A DNA stretch of 64,000 nt from Candidatus Ribeiella danica (lineage in GTDB: Bacteria; Chloroflexota; Chloroflexia; Chloroflexales; Roseiflexaceae): the NCBI GenBank assembly GCA_016717335.1, contig JADKFS010000008.1:310001-374000 (forward strand), written 5' to 3'. The notes under the pieces are model-generated. The model saw only the letters and a list, made by a program, of their open reading frames with translations. It was not told the DNA's origin and ran no database searches. Each line of letters opens with the position of its first letter. Position 1 is the first letter of the stretch. Made by a program: the position numbers and the translations under genes. Positions 7,342-20,007 of this stretch are shown piece after piece.

Positions 7342-8916
7342 TTGAGCAAGCAGACCTATCTCGACTACGTTCGGAATCGGTACGGCATTGAGCCAGAGGG
7401 TATGCTGACTGATTTTGTCAGTCGACGGGATGGACGGCTGCTGCTTGCAGACCGGATCGATTTGAGCGCGATGATCGAGCGGTATGGCGCACCGCTGGAG
7501 ATCGCGTACTGCCCGCTGATCACCCAGCAGGTCGAGCGGATGCTGGGCTGGGCCGGCGATGCGCGCGCGGCGAGTGGCTACGAAGGCGGATTTCTGTACG
7601 CCTACGCGACCAAGGCCAACTTTGCCGAGGAGGTCGTGCGGACGGCGCTGGCGGCCGGGGCAAACTACGAGACCTCGGCCACGGCCGACGTGCTGATCGC
7701 CCACCACCTGTGGCGCCAGGGCGTGCTGCCCGACAGCCGCTATATGTTCTGCAACGGCTCGAAGGAGGATGGCTACATCGACGCGATCGTGGCGCTGCGC
7801 GAGGCCGGCTACGAGCGGATCGTGCCGATCCTCGACGACCTGGGCGAGCTGGAGGCGCTGATCGCGCGCTGCCGCGCCCCGCTGCTGCTGGGCGTGCGCG
7901 AGCGCCACCCGGCCGACGCCGTCAGCCCGGCACACCCCGGTGGCGAGCGCTTCGGCATGACCCAGGCCGAGATCGCCCACGCGGCCAAGCGCCTCGCGGG
8001 TACGCCGCACCGCCTGGTGGTCTACCACGCGATGGTCGGCAGCCAGCTCGAAGACATGGACGGCTGGATGGCGCGGCTGGCCCGCTCGGCGGCGAGCTAC
8101 TGCCGGCTGCGCCGGCGCGTGCCGACGCTGCGGGCGTTCAACTTCGGCGGCGGGATGCCGACATCGGCCTACGCGCTCGACTTCGCGTTCGACTACGAGG
8201 CCTTCCTGCACCAGCTGATGGAGACGGTGGCGGAGACCTGCGCCACCTACGGCGTGCCGCAGCCAGACCTGATCGGCGAGTTCGGGCGCTACACCGTCGC
8301 GTCGCACAACGTCTACCTGCTGGAGATCGGCGCGACCAAGCCCAGCCAGGGCGCCGGCGAGCCCTGGTACCTGGTCAACGGCAGCATGATGGTCTCGCTG
8401 CCCGACACGCTGATCGTCGAGGACCAGCAGTTCATCGCGCTGCCGCTCGACCGCTGGGAGTCGCCGGCGCAGGGCGTGCGCCTGGGCGGCCGGCGCACAT
8501 GCGACTCGGACGACATGTTTCCGCGGCCGTCGCAGCCGCCGCTAATGCTACCGGAAGACGGCGCGGGCCTGGTGGTGGCGATCTTCGGCGTGGGCGCCTA
8601 CCAGCAGATGATCTCGGGCCGCGGCGGGGCGCACCACTGCCTCAGCCCAGAGATGCGGCGGATCATTATCGAGCAGGACGGCGACGCGCTGGTGGTGCGC
8701 GAGATCGCGCAGCAGAGCCTCAGCTCGCTGATGAGTCTGCTCGGCTACACCGCCGAGCCGCTGGAGACGATCGCGCGGCCGATCCCGATCGAGGCCGAGC
8801 GCCGCGACATGCGCGAGTCGGCGCGCGCTCTACGGCCATCCCGCCGCCGGCAGCTCACGCCGCGCCCGCGCGCGCTGGCGGCGCGCGAGGCCCGCGCCGC
8901 CGGGGCGGCCGCGTGA
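7342..8916 (+). CDS. PLP-dependent decarboxylase, arginine-decarboxylase-like (fold III)
   Basis: 524 aa, Orn/DAP/Arg decarboxylase family 2. The TIM-barrel PLP lysine lies in AYATKAN. The FCNGSKEDGYI segment resembles the ICNGxKD signature of biosynthetic arginine decarboxylase (SpeA). A glycine-rich phosphate-binding motif FNFGGGMP and a C-terminal beta-domain with GVGAYQ follow. SpeA proteins are usually longer (about 630 aa) and carry HFHLGSQ where this has YHAMVGSQ, so substrate specificity is open; it may be a distinct clade. The start is TTG at 7342 with AAGGAGG nine bases upstream. It would feed polyamine synthesis if it acts on arginine. Confidence 0.75.
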   Translation: MSKQTYLDYVRNRYGIEPEGMLTDFVSRRDGRLLLADRIDLSAMIERYGAPLEIAYCPLITQQVERMLGWAGDARAASGYEGGFLYAYATKANFAEEVVRTALAAGANYETSATADVLIAHHLWRQGVLPDSRYMFCNGSKEDGYIDAIVALREAGYERIVPILDDLGELEALIARCRAPLLLGVRERHPADAVSPAHPGGERFGMTQAEIAHAAKRLAGTPHRLVVYHAMVGSQLEDMDGWMARLARSAASYCRLRRRVPTLRAFNFGGGMPTSAYALDFAFDYEAFLHQLMETVAETCATYGVPQPDLIGEFGRYTVASHNVYLLEIGATKPSQGAGEPWYLVNGSMMVSLPDTLIVEDQQFIALPLDRWESPAQGVRLGGRRTCDSDDMFPRPSQPPLMLPEDGAGLVVAIFGVGAYQQMISGRGGAHHCLSPEMRRIIIEQDGDALVVREIAQQSLSSLMSLLGYTAEPLETIARPIPIEAERRDMRESARALRPSRRRQLTPRPRALAAREARAAGAAA

Positions 8917-8968
8917 CATCGCGCCAGGAGTCCGTAGTCGGAAGTTAGACCACAATTCCAAAGCCCGT

Positions 8969-9000
8969 ACGAAGCCGTACAGCTCGCTTGGAACTGCACC
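8969..9000. other. Imperfect hairpin after the decarboxylase gene
   Basis: TTCCAAAGC pairs with GCTTGGAA around an inner GTAC...GTAC stem. It precedes the main terminator and may stabilise the transcript end. Confidence 0.35.
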
Positions 9001-9018
9001 AATGGAGGCCCTCCTAGC

Positions 9019-9052
9019 GGGCCGGCGATATCGTCGCCGGCCCGTTTGCTTT
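9019..9052 (+). terminator. Rho-independent terminator
   Basis: Arms 9019-9028 and 9034-9043 form a 10-bp GC stem with a 5-nt loop, followed by GTTTGCTTT. It ends the decarboxylase transcript and could act from both sides, since the MFS gene converges from the right. Confidence 0.8.
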
Positions 9053-9094
9053 GCGCTGCGACACAATGCCCGATGGATTTCAAGTCCGGGCCGG

Positions 9095-10384
9095 CTACGT
9101 CGCCATCTCGCCCACCTCCTCCACCGCCGCGGGCCCGGCAGGGTCGTCATTCAAGCCGGCGTGCCGGATCGTGCGAGCGTAGAGCGCCAGCGTCGGCGCG
9201 AGCAGCACCCCGGCCACTGCCAGGGCCACGCGCAGCGAGAAGACCGTGCCGATCGCGCCGACGACCGGACCGCCGATAGTCTGGCCGAGCGCGTTGCTCT
9301 GGCTGCCCATCGAGAGCACCGTCGCGCGCGTCCGCGGGCTGGTCTGCTGGACCAGCCAGGTGCCGTAGAGCGGGCCGCTGAGCGAGCTGAGCACAGCCTT
9401 GAGCGCCAGCATCGCGAACGCTAGCGCGAAGCTGCCGGCCAGCGCGAAGGCGATCACGCTTGCGACGATCAGCCCGTTCAGCACGAGCAGCACCCGCGCG
9501 GTCGACCGACTATCCTGGCTGATCGCATCCAGGCGGCGCTGGAAGAGCGCGGTGATGATCATACTGACGATCGCGGTCCCGATGTTGATAATGCCGAACC
9601 AGACCACCGGCTGGAGCGCGCCGAGCGACGGGAAGCTGAAGTCGAGCAGGACGTGCGCCTCCCACAGGCGGTCGAAGCCCTCGCCAGCCGCCCCGCCGAC
9701 CAGGCTGACCGCCAGCAGCGCCAGCAGCACCGGGCTGGCGCGCACCACCCGCGCGCCAGCGCTGAAGGTGCCGAGCATCGCGCGCCAGGAGGCGCGCCCC
9801 GCGCGCGGAGCCGGCCGGAAGCCGCGCTCGGGCATGCACAGCGCCAGGAAGACCCCGAGCGCCAGGTAGAGCGCGCCCCCAAGCACTACCGGCAGCGCCA
9901 GATGCACGCTCGCCAGGCCGACGCTGGCCAGCACGCCGAGGATGCCGACGGCCCGGCCGAGCTGGACTGCGCGCAGGTAGACCCGCCCGACCTGATCCTC
10001 GCCGACCTCGTCGGCCAGCCAGGCGTCGGTCGCACCGCTCAGGAACGTCTCGCCGACCCCGCGAATCGCCTCGGCGGCCAGCACGCTCGCGAGCAGCGGC
10101 AGCGCGCCCTCCAGCACGAAGGCCGCGCCCAGGATGAATGTGCCGACGATCACCGACAGCCGCCGGCTGTAGGTGTCGGCCACCACGCCGGTCGGCACCT
10201 CGAACAGCAGGATAACGGTCTCCAGGACGGTGCCGACCAGCACCAGCTGGAATGGATTCATGCCGACGGCGGTGACGTAGTAGACCGCCAGCACGGTGAA
10301 CATCAGCGCGCTGGCGAAGGTGGTCACGCCGCTCATTATCAGGTAGACCATGAAGGCGTCGAGCCTTCCACGGTGACGAAACAT
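9095..10384 (-). CDS. MFS transporter
   Basis: 429-aa major facilitator superfamily permease with 10-12 predicted hydrophobic segments across the full length. The loop between TM2 and TM3 reads VVADTYSRR, a variant of the MFS motif A. It most resembles the multidrug/unknown-substrate group MFS_1, and no substrate can be assigned. The ATG at 10384 has GAGGAG five bases upstream. It converges with the decarboxylase gene across a shared terminator. Confidence 0.85.
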   Translation of the reverse strand: MFRHRGRLDAFMVYLIMSGVTTFASALMFTVLAVYYVTAVGMNPFQLVLVGTVLETVILLFEVPTGVVADTYSRRLSVIVGTFILGAAFVLEGALPLLASVLAAEAIRGVGETFLSGATDAWLADEVGEDQVGRVYLRAVQLGRAVGILGVLASVGLASVHLALPVVLGGALYLALGVFLALCMPERGFRPAPRAGRASWRAMLGTFSAGARVVRASPVLLALLAVSLVGGAAGEGFDRLWEAHVLLDFSFPSLGALQPVVWFGIINIGTAIVSMIITALFQRRLDAISQDSRSTARVLLVLNGLIVASVIAFALAGSFALAFAMLALKAVLSSLSGPLYGTWLVQQTSPRTRATVLSMGSQSNALGQTIGGPVVGAIGTVFSLRVALAVAGVLLAPTLALYARTIRHAGLNDDPAGPAAVEEVGEMAT

Positions 10385-10626
10385 ACAGGCTCCTCAAAAA
10401 AGGAAGCGGCCGCTACAGGGGCTTTCAGCTAAACCCCTGCTCATGGCCGCTAGAATCGATAAAGGCCACGGGCGAACGCGCCCACGGCCGCAGATTCGAG
10501 ATCCTTCGCCAGTGGCTTCGTGCGAGGCGCCCAATCGTCGGCCGCGCGCAACGACCACCGCGTGGATAGAGAAGACAGAGCGCAGGTCTTCGCTACGCTC
10601 GGCGATCTCAGCGGTGAATCGGGCGG

Positions 10627-10761
10627 CTAGTACAAGGTTCCGGAAGTTCGTGTCGGGTTTGGGCTGCCACGATCGGTTCTGCAGTTCCGTGGCCACAGAA
10701 CCACAGAACCGCAGAACCAACGGGCGACAACCAGCAACGAACTTCTGGAAAGCTGTACTAG
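10627..10761. mobile_element. MITE-like element with 25-bp inverted termini
   Basis: Left end 10627-10651 starts CTAGTACA and right end 10737-10761 ends TGTACTAG; they pair at 21 of 25 positions. The inside holds a hairpin of CAGAACCA octamers. No transposase is inside. Most of 10385-11093 has no believable gene: codon quality of the ORFs there is poor. Confidence 0.65.
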
Positions 10762-10983
10762 TTCGACATGGGCCGCTCGCCGATCATCGGCGAAACGATC
10801 CTGTTCAGTTAGAGGTCATCAGGTGCGCTTAGGCGGGCATCCTCCGCGCGCAGGCCGAGGAAAACCCATAGTTGTTGATGGTGGCTGCCATGTGTGCGCC
10901 CTCCTTCACGTCTATTGCTGGCGCCAGTCTATCACGGCCGCGCCGGGATGCCAATCCGCCAAAGGGCGGAGCGATGGGCCGGC

Positions 10984-11087
10984 GTATGGAGACAAGGAGA
11001 CAAGGTGACCAGGAGACCAGGTGACCAGGTGACCAGGTGACATATTCATCCTTCATCCTTCATCCTTCATCCTTCATCCTTCATCCT
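10984..11087. repeat. Two abutting short tandem arrays (GGTGACCA and TTCATCC)
   Basis: GACAAGG/GGTGACCA units run from 10987 to 11042, then about six perfect TTCATCC heptamers from 11045 to 11087. The uvrA promoter follows directly. Confidence 0.85.
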
Positions 11088-11093
11088 GATCAT

Positions 11094-11122
11094 TTGTCGT
11101 GGTGAGCGACCTGTGCTACGAT
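11094..11122 (+). promoter_or_regulatory. Predicted uvrA promoter
   Basis: TTGTCG at 11094-11099, 17-bp spacer, TACGAT at 11117-11122, 44 bases before the uvrA ATG. No GAAC-N4-GTTC SOS box is visible here, unlike the operon at 27.6 kb. Confidence 0.5.
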
Positions 11123-11166
11123 CTGCAGTCGACATCAGAAAGCTGTGTTGAGAGAGCGAATACGAC

Positions 11167-14211
<3,045 letters not shown>

Positions 14212-14517
14212 TGAACAAACGTTCATTTGTACGGCAAGGTTCTTGCGAACCTTACCGCTCGGATTGAGACCTGGGGCCGGTCGAGCCGCTCCCAGACCTC
14301 CACCTGGGAAGGTTTGGATCGGCTCTGGACGCTCCAAACCTTCCCAACGGTAAAGCTGAATCTCCAACAGGAAGATGATGAAATTGTTAACTACGAGGGA
14401 GTGAGTATCACCGGCTACGCATCATGATGCGGTATGCTATATTCCTGAAAGAGTCTGTACAGAGGCGCAATTTCGATAACCGAACCGACCGATCGCCTCG
14501 GTGGAAGGAAAACCCTA
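14212..14517. other. Intergenic region with two hairpins
   Basis: Stem 14306-14317 with 14334-14345 is a perfect 12-bp hairpin; another, around 14232-14256, pairs AAGGTTC with GAACCTT. Neither has a U-run. Further right a TATGCTATAT box near 14431-14440 could be the -10 of the next gene. Confidence 0.4.
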
Positions 14518-15537
14518 GTGCGCCCTAACCTACGTATCTCGATGATTGTCGCAATCTGCGTGGTGGTGGTCACGATCACGCTGGGCCTACTGCAGCTGTT
14601 CAACCCGAGCGTTGCAAACTTCAGCTCCGGGCCCTACGCGCCATTGCTCGCGGCGATCACGGGGGGCGGCTCGGGCGGCAGCTTCTTTGCCGGCTCCGCT
14701 CCCGACCCGGAGGACGGGCAGTCCAGCCTGAACTCGACGCTGTTCGACGACCCGACCAACATTGCGCTGCCGACACCCTCGGCGACGGCGTATGTCGCCG
14801 CCGACGCCGCCCCATTCGCGAACACCGTCAATCTCATGGTCGAGCCAACCATCATCCGTGGATCGGGGCAGCCGACTGCAGGGGCGTTCGGCACGAGCCT
14901 GCCCGCCGGACAGGCCAGCCCCACGGCTGGCTCGGTCTCCTATGGGCCGACGCCGACCGCCGTGGCGGTTGGGCCCGACGAGCGCGGTGGAGGCGGCTCG
15001 TCGGGGCCGAGCGGCGCCACCCGCACGCCAACAACGAGCGGCCCGACGCCGACGCCGGCCAGGTACCCGACGAGCACACCAAACTCAGCGCCGACGAGCA
15101 CATCGCGGCCGACCGCTACGTCGACATCGGGGCCAGCCCCGACGATCACGCCCACGCGGATCATTATCACTTTACCGACCTTCACCAGCGTGCCGCCGAC
15201 CAGAACTCCGCTGCCGACCGACACCCCGCTGCCGACCGACACCCCGCTGCCGTCGCCAACCAGGACGCCGAAGCCGACCAAGACGCCGACCAACACGCCA
15301 CCGCCGCCGACCAATACGCCCGAGCCGCCGCCGACCAATACGCCCGAGCCGCCGCCGACCAATACGCCCGAGCCGCCGCCGACGAACACGCCCGAGCCGC
15401 CGCCGACCGACACGCCCGAGCCGCCGCCGACCGACACGCCCGAGCCGCCGCCGACCAATACGCCCGAGCCGCCGGCCGATCCGACAGCGATACCGCTGCC
15501 CTTCTTGAATCTGAAGCTGCTGGAGTATCTGTTCTGA
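14518..15537 (+). CDS. Membrane-anchored Pro/Thr-rich surface protein
   Basis: 339 aa. It has a short basic N-terminus, one membrane helix (about residues 9-28), then a long low-complexity extracytoplasmic region. From about nt 15283 to 15475 it is a perfect-to-near-perfect tandem array of an 8-residue unit NTPEPPPT or DTPEPPPT (24 bp each). It ends with a hydrophobic LPFLNLKLLEYLF tail. Such PT-rich stalks are typical cell-surface spacers, often O-glycosylated; that role is inferred. GTG start with GAAGGA eight bases upstream. No catalytic domain is seen. Confidence 0.7.
   Translation: MRPNLRISMIVAICVVVVTITLGLLQLFNPSVANFSSGPYAPLLAAITGGGSGGSFFAGSAPDPEDGQSSLNSTLFDDPTNIALPTPSATAYVAADAAPFANTVNLMVEPTIIRGSGQPTAGAFGTSLPAGQASPTAGSVSYGPTPTAVAVGPDERGGGGSSGPSGATRTPTTSGPTPTPARYPTSTPNSAPTSTSRPTATSTSGPAPTITPTRIIITLPTFTSVPPTRTPLPTDTPLPTDTPLPSPTRTPKPTKTPTNTPPPPTNTPEPPPTNTPEPPPTNTPEPPPTNTPEPPPTDTPEPPPTDTPEPPPTNTPEPPADPTAIPLPFLNLKLLEYLF
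15283..15475 (+). repeat. 24-bp coding tandem repeat (PEPPPTNT)
   Basis: About eight copies encoding the proline-threonine stalk. Unlike the heptamer arrays, the period is a multiple of three and codons are conserved, so this is a protein-level repeat. Confidence 0.9.
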
Positions 15538-15639
15538 TCTGGTTCAGGCGAAGCGGTCCGCGCATCGCATACCCGCCCCTCCCAAGAGAAGGGGCCATAT
15601 TCCCGGCCATGAGTCATCCCGTATGTTACAAACCCCACC

Positions 15640-15770
15640 CTCTGCCCCCGCCCCTGGCAGAGGCGGGGGTTTCTTTTTCGTGGGTGTGGCGCGGCGGCTT
15701 TGTCGCCGCGCCACACCCACGAACGATCGCCCCCGCTCCGCGCGGGGGAGCGGGGGCGGGGTGAGGGGCT
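15640..15770. repeat. GC-rich long-hairpin repeat element (copy 2)
   Basis: Centre is an 18-bp perfect stem, 15679-15696 with 15704-15721, loop 7 nt, flanked by C-rich and G-rich borders as in copies 1 and 3. Confidence 0.75.
15645..15678 (+). terminator. Rho-independent terminator
   Basis: CCCCCGCC (15645-15652) pairs with GGCGGGGG (15662-15669), followed by TTTCTTTTT. It ends the Pro/Thr-rich gene. Confidence 0.75.
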
Positions 15771-15794
15771 GCACCAGGACGCTCGCAGAGACGG

Positions 15795-16934
<1,140 letters not shown>

Positions 16935-17159
16935 ACAGATACCTCCTTGTACCACATCGATTCCATCACACTGCTGCCAAGCCGACCGCCCGCCAACACC
17001 CGGCGGCGATCAGCCGATCGATCAATCGATTGGAGTGCATGATAGCATATCGGAGGGGCGCTGCTGCTCGCCGGAGGGCGCAGGCAGCGCGCGCAGCGCC
17101 GCCATTTTTGCCGGCACAATCTGAGGCTATTTTATACAAATCTATCGCCGTTCAATTTG

Positions 17160-17188
17160 TTGAAAATATCTAACAAATATGCTACAAT
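17160..17188 (+). promoter_or_regulatory. Strong promoter of a small RNA
   Basis: TTGAAA at 17160-17165, spacer of 17, TACAAT at 17183-17188, in an AT-rich patch. No protein gene follows on this strand. Confidence 0.8.
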
Positions 17189-17194
17189 AGGTCA

Positions 17195-17350
17195 ATCGAA
17201 CTCGCATAGACGCGGGAGGTTGCCGAGAGCGCCAGCGACAATGGCGTCGCAGATGCTCTCGGCGCCTGAGACTGTTCCGCCCGGTTGTGCCGGCAGTCTC
17301 GCAGAATAAGCGGGGGCCGAGGGAAAATTCCCTCGGCCCCCGCGCTTTTT
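17195..17350 (+). ncRNA. Candidate small RNA, about 155 nt
   Basis: It has its own promoter, three stems and a terminator. Stem 1 pairs CCGAGAGC 17223-17230 with GCTCTCGG 17255-17262, with GCGAC/GTCGC inside. Stem 2 pairs GAGACTG 17268-17274 with CAGTCTC 17294-17300. Stem 3 is a 16-bp palindrome (17310-17343) followed by GCTTTTT. It lies between citrate synthase and acyl-CoA dehydrogenase genes, both on the other strand. I do not recognise the family; no SRP, 6S or tmRNA signature is visible. Confidence 0.7.
17310..17350 (+). terminator. 16-bp terminator hairpin
   Basis: Perfect 16-bp GC stem with AA loop, then GCTTTTT on the plus strand. On the minus strand it lies just beyond the citrate synthase stop and may also serve that gene. 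Confidence 0.9.
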
Positions 17351-17401
17351 CCAACCAAACATACTCGCCCTGGTGGGCTGGGGTGAGGGCAACAACTGGG
17401 A

Positions 17402-18517
17402 TCAGCCGCGCGCTTCGATCGGCTCGTACGGCACATTCATAGGGCCGATGTACTCCGACTCGGGCCGGATCAGCCGGTTGTCGCTGTACTGCTCGTAGAC
17501 ATGGGCCGTCCAGCCGGCGACGCGGCTGATCGCGAAGATCGGCGTGAACAGATCGATCGGAATGCCCAGCGTGTAGTAGACCGACGCGGAGTAGAAGTCG
17601 ACATTCACCGGCAGCGGCTTGGACTCCTGCACGAGCGCGCGAATGCGCTCGGACATCTCGTACCACTTGCGGTTGCCCGAGGATGCGGCCAGGTCGCGCG
17701 AGAGCCGCTGGAGCCAGGCGGCGCGCGGGTCGTCGGCCTTGTAGACGCGGTGCCCGAAGCCCATGATCTTCTTCTTGGAGTTGATCGCGCCGCGGATGTA
17801 CTGGTCGACCCGGTCGGTGGCGCCGATCTCGCGCAGCATGTGCATCACCTGCTCGTTGGCGCCGCCGTGCAGCGGCCCCTTGAGCGTCCCGATCGCCGAG
17901 GTGATCGCCGAGTGCAGGTCCGAGAGCGTCGAGGCCGTGATGCGCGCGGAGAAGGTCGAGGCGTTCAGACCGTGGTCGGCGTGCAGGATCAGGCAGGTGT
18001 CCAGCACCTCGGCGAACTTCGGGCTGGGCTCCTTGCCGCTGAGCATATACAGGAAATTGGCGGCGTGGCTGAGCGTGAGGCTCGGCAGGATCGGCCACTG
18101 GCCCTTCCGAATGCGATCCCAGGCGGCCACGATCGTCGGCATCGAGGCCGTCAGGCGGAGGGACTTGTGGACATTGGCCTCAAGCGAGTTGTCGTGATCC
18201 TCGGGGTCGTACGAGGAGAGCGCCGAGACAGCCGTGCGCAGCACCTCCATCGGTGAGGTCTTCTTCGGCAGCGACATCAGAAGCGCGAGAATCTCGTTCG
18301 GTATCTGGCGATTATCGTAGAATTTGCGCTGAAAGCTTTCGAGCTGGCTCAGGGTCGGCAGCTTGCCGTACCATAGCAGCGCAGTCGTCTCCTCGAATGT
18401 CGAGTGCTCGGCCAGCTCGTTGATATCGATGCCGCGATAGAACAGCCGGCCATTGATCCCGTCGATGTAGCTGATCGCCGTCGCCGCAGCGATGATGCCT
18501 TCGAGACCCTTGCCCAT
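17402..18517 (-). CDS. Citrate synthase family protein
   Basis: 371 aa, type II-like citrate/2-methylcitrate synthase condensing acetyl-CoA (or propionyl-CoA) with oxaloacetate. Conserved catalytic regions are visible: LHADHGLNASTFSAR, LKGPLHGGANEQ and GFGHRVYKADDPRA. Length suits the Gram-positive/archaeal dimeric class. Citrate and methylcitrate synthases are not separable by eye. ATG at 18517 with an AAAGG ribosome binding site. A repeat hairpin lies upstream; the small RNA and its terminator lie downstream. Confidence 0.92.
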   Translation of the reverse strand: MGKGLEGIIAAATAISYIDGINGRLFYRGIDINELAEHSTFEETTALLWYGKLPTLSQLESFQRKFYDNRQIPNEILALLMSLPKKTSPMEVLRTAVSALSSYDPEDHDNSLEANVHKSLRLTASMPTIVAAWDRIRKGQWPILPSLTLSHAANFLYMLSGKEPSPKFAEVLDTCLILHADHGLNASTFSARITASTLSDLHSAITSAIGTLKGPLHGGANEQVMHMLREIGATDRVDQYIRGAINSKKKIMGFGHRVYKADDPRAAWLQRLSRDLAASSGNRKWYEMSERIRALVQESKPLPVNVDFYSASVYYTLGIPIDLFTPIFAISRVAGWTAHVYEQYSDNRLIRPESEYIGPMNVPYEPIEARG

Positions 18518-18539
18518 GGACGTGCCTTTCTTTCAGGAA

Positions 18540-18612
18540 TCAGACGCCTATAGCCAGCAGCCAGCCGCCGCGTCGCAGCATCGACGACTGGCCACTGGCT
18601 ACTGACGGCTCA
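18540..18612. repeat. Two-armed heptamer array upstream of citrate synthase
   Basis: AGCCAGCAGCCAGCC-type left arm and ACTGGCCACTGGCTACTGAC-type right arm, separated by about 25 bases. Confidence 0.75.
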
Positions 18613-18695
18613 GACTGGTGGGTTGCAGCGCTGCTTGTATGTAGGAGCGATGAAGTGGCCTCTCAGCCCGCCTCCACAGCAGCATGGCTCGACCA

Positions 18696-18926
18696 CTAGA
18701 TGGCGAGACACGTGACGGTTCGCTTGATGCCGGTGATGCCGTGAACCTCGTTCATCACCAGCCGCCCGATGTCACGGGGATCCGGTGTCTCGATCGTGAC
18801 GACGATGTCGTAGGGGCCTGTCACCGCGTCCGCAGCAGTCACACCCGTCATGCCACGAAGCGCCGCGATCACCGGTCCGACCTGCCCTGCCTCAGCCTCG
18901 ATCAGCACATAAGCCCTGGCGTGCAT
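18696..18926 (-). CDS. Stand-alone Lrp/AsnC-type RAM domain protein
   Basis: 76 aa, consisting only of the alpha/beta sensor (RAM) domain of Lrp/AsnC regulators without the helix-turn-helix. It begins MHARAYVLIEAEAG and has the GPYDIVVTIE strand and the final GI...T stretch. Such proteins bind amino acids and oligomerise, possibly modulating full-length Lrp proteins. The ATG at 18926 is selected by GAGGAGG eight bases upstream. An extended -10 (TGCTATAAT, minus strand, 19012-19020) lies about 85 bases upstream. Confidence 0.85.
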   Translation of the reverse strand: MHARAYVLIEAEAGQVGPVIAALRGMTGVTAADAVTGPYDIVVTIETPDPRDIGRLVMNEVHGITGIKRTVTCLAI

Positions 18927-19011
18927 GGTTTCGACCTCCTCTCGAAGGCGATGGACGACACACGGCGCGCCGCCCCTTTGCGGCCACAGAATGTAAGAAA
19001 TATTATAGCAC

Positions 19012-19020
19012 AGCCGTTTA
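19012..19020 (-). promoter_or_regulatory. Extended -10 promoter of the RAM-domain gene
   Basis: TGCTATAAT on the minus strand; no good -35. Confidence 0.5.
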
Positions 19021-19142
19021 CGCCGGGACCTCGGCCGCGCTATAGCAGTGAGCAGTCGGCAGGAGTCAGTCGGCAGTAAGACGGATCGCAGCACAACGGC
19101 GTCTCGTTCTTACGTACTGGCTCAATGCTTTTGCTCACAGCT

Positions 19143-19937
19143 CTAGGGCGCCTCGCCGCGCAGGCCGCGCAGAAACGCGCCCGCTCCCGCGGCCCGCTCG
19201 TTCGCCGGCAGCGCCTCGATCGTGCTGACCAGCGCGCTCGCGACGATCGCGCCGTCGGCGTGCTCGCCGACCTGGCGGACGTGCTCGGCGCTGCTGATCC
19301 CGAAGCCGACCACCAGCGGCAGATCGGTGTGGCGGCGCACGCGCTCCAGGAAGGCGGGCAGACCCGGCCACAGATCGCGCCGCGCGCCGGTCACGCCCGT
19401 GAGCGAGACGCAGTAGATAAAGCCGCTGGCGAGCCGGGCGATCTGGGCGATCCGCTCGTCGGGCGTCGTCGGCGCGACGAACAGGATCAGGTCGAGCCCG
19501 GCGGCCCGGCAGATCGCCTGAAACTCGGACGCCTCCTCGGGCGGCAGGTCGGGGATGATCAGTCCGTCGACGCCGGCCGCGGCCGCATCGGCCGCGACCC
19601 GCGCCAGCCCGTAGCGCAGAAACGGGTTGAAGTAGCCCATCAGCACCAACGGCGCCCGAAGGCCGCGCGCGCGCAGGGCCGCGACCGTCTCCAGGCAGAA
19701 CGACAGGCGCACGCCGTTGGCCAGCGCCCGCTCGGAGGCGCGCTGGATCGTCGCGCCGTCGGCCAGCGGGTCGGAGAACGGCACGCCCAGCTCGAACAGG
19801 TCGGCGCCGGCGGCCTCGAGCGCGGGCGCCAGCTCCAGCGCCGAGTCGCGCTCGGGAAAGCCGACCATCAGGTAGGGCATCAGCGCGGCGCGGCCCTCCG
19901 ACCTCAGGCGCGCGAAGGTTTCGGCGATTCGACTCAT
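19143..19937 (-). CDS. Tryptophan synthase alpha subunit
   Basis: TIM-barrel TrpA, 264 aa, which cleaves indole-3-glycerol phosphate to indole and glyceraldehyde-3-phosphate and channels indole to TrpB. ELGVPFSDPLADG holds the catalytic Glu and Asp; MGYFNPFLRYG and the phosphate-binding GFGIS near the end are also present. The start at 19937 (MSRIAETFARL) matches family N-termini and has GGAG close upstream; an earlier in-frame ATG at 19949 is possible. No trpB lies adjacent; a transporter gene is upstream across a repeat. Confidence 0.95.
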   Translation of the reverse strand: MSRIAETFARLRSEGRAALMPYLMVGFPERDSALELAPALEAAGADLFELGVPFSDPLADGATIQRASERALANGVRLSFCLETVAALRARGLRAPLVLMGYFNPFLRYGLARVAADAAAAGVDGLIIPDLPPEEASEFQAICRAAGLDLILFVAPTTPDERIAQIARLASGFIYCVSLTGVTGARRDLWPGLPAFLERVRRHTDLPLVVGFGISSAEHVRQVGEHADGAIVASALVSTIEALPANERAAGAGAFLRGLRGEAP

Positions 19938-19944
19938 TATTCTC

Positions 19945-20004
19945 TCCATTGCAGATTACAGATTAGGATGGTGCAATCTGCAATCTACAACCTACACTCT
20001 GCAA
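19945..20004. repeat. Heptamer array CAATCTA/TAGATTG type
   Basis: Arms of GCAGATT/CAATCTG/CTACAAC units fill the gap between the transporter stop and trpA. Same family at 37355-37429 and 55001-55070. Confidence 0.8.
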
Positions 20005-20007
20005 CTG

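Noticed and set aside
10443..10832. 129-aa ORF between the MFS gene and uvrA
   Set aside because: Runs across the MITE-like element, no ribosome binding site, no domain pattern.
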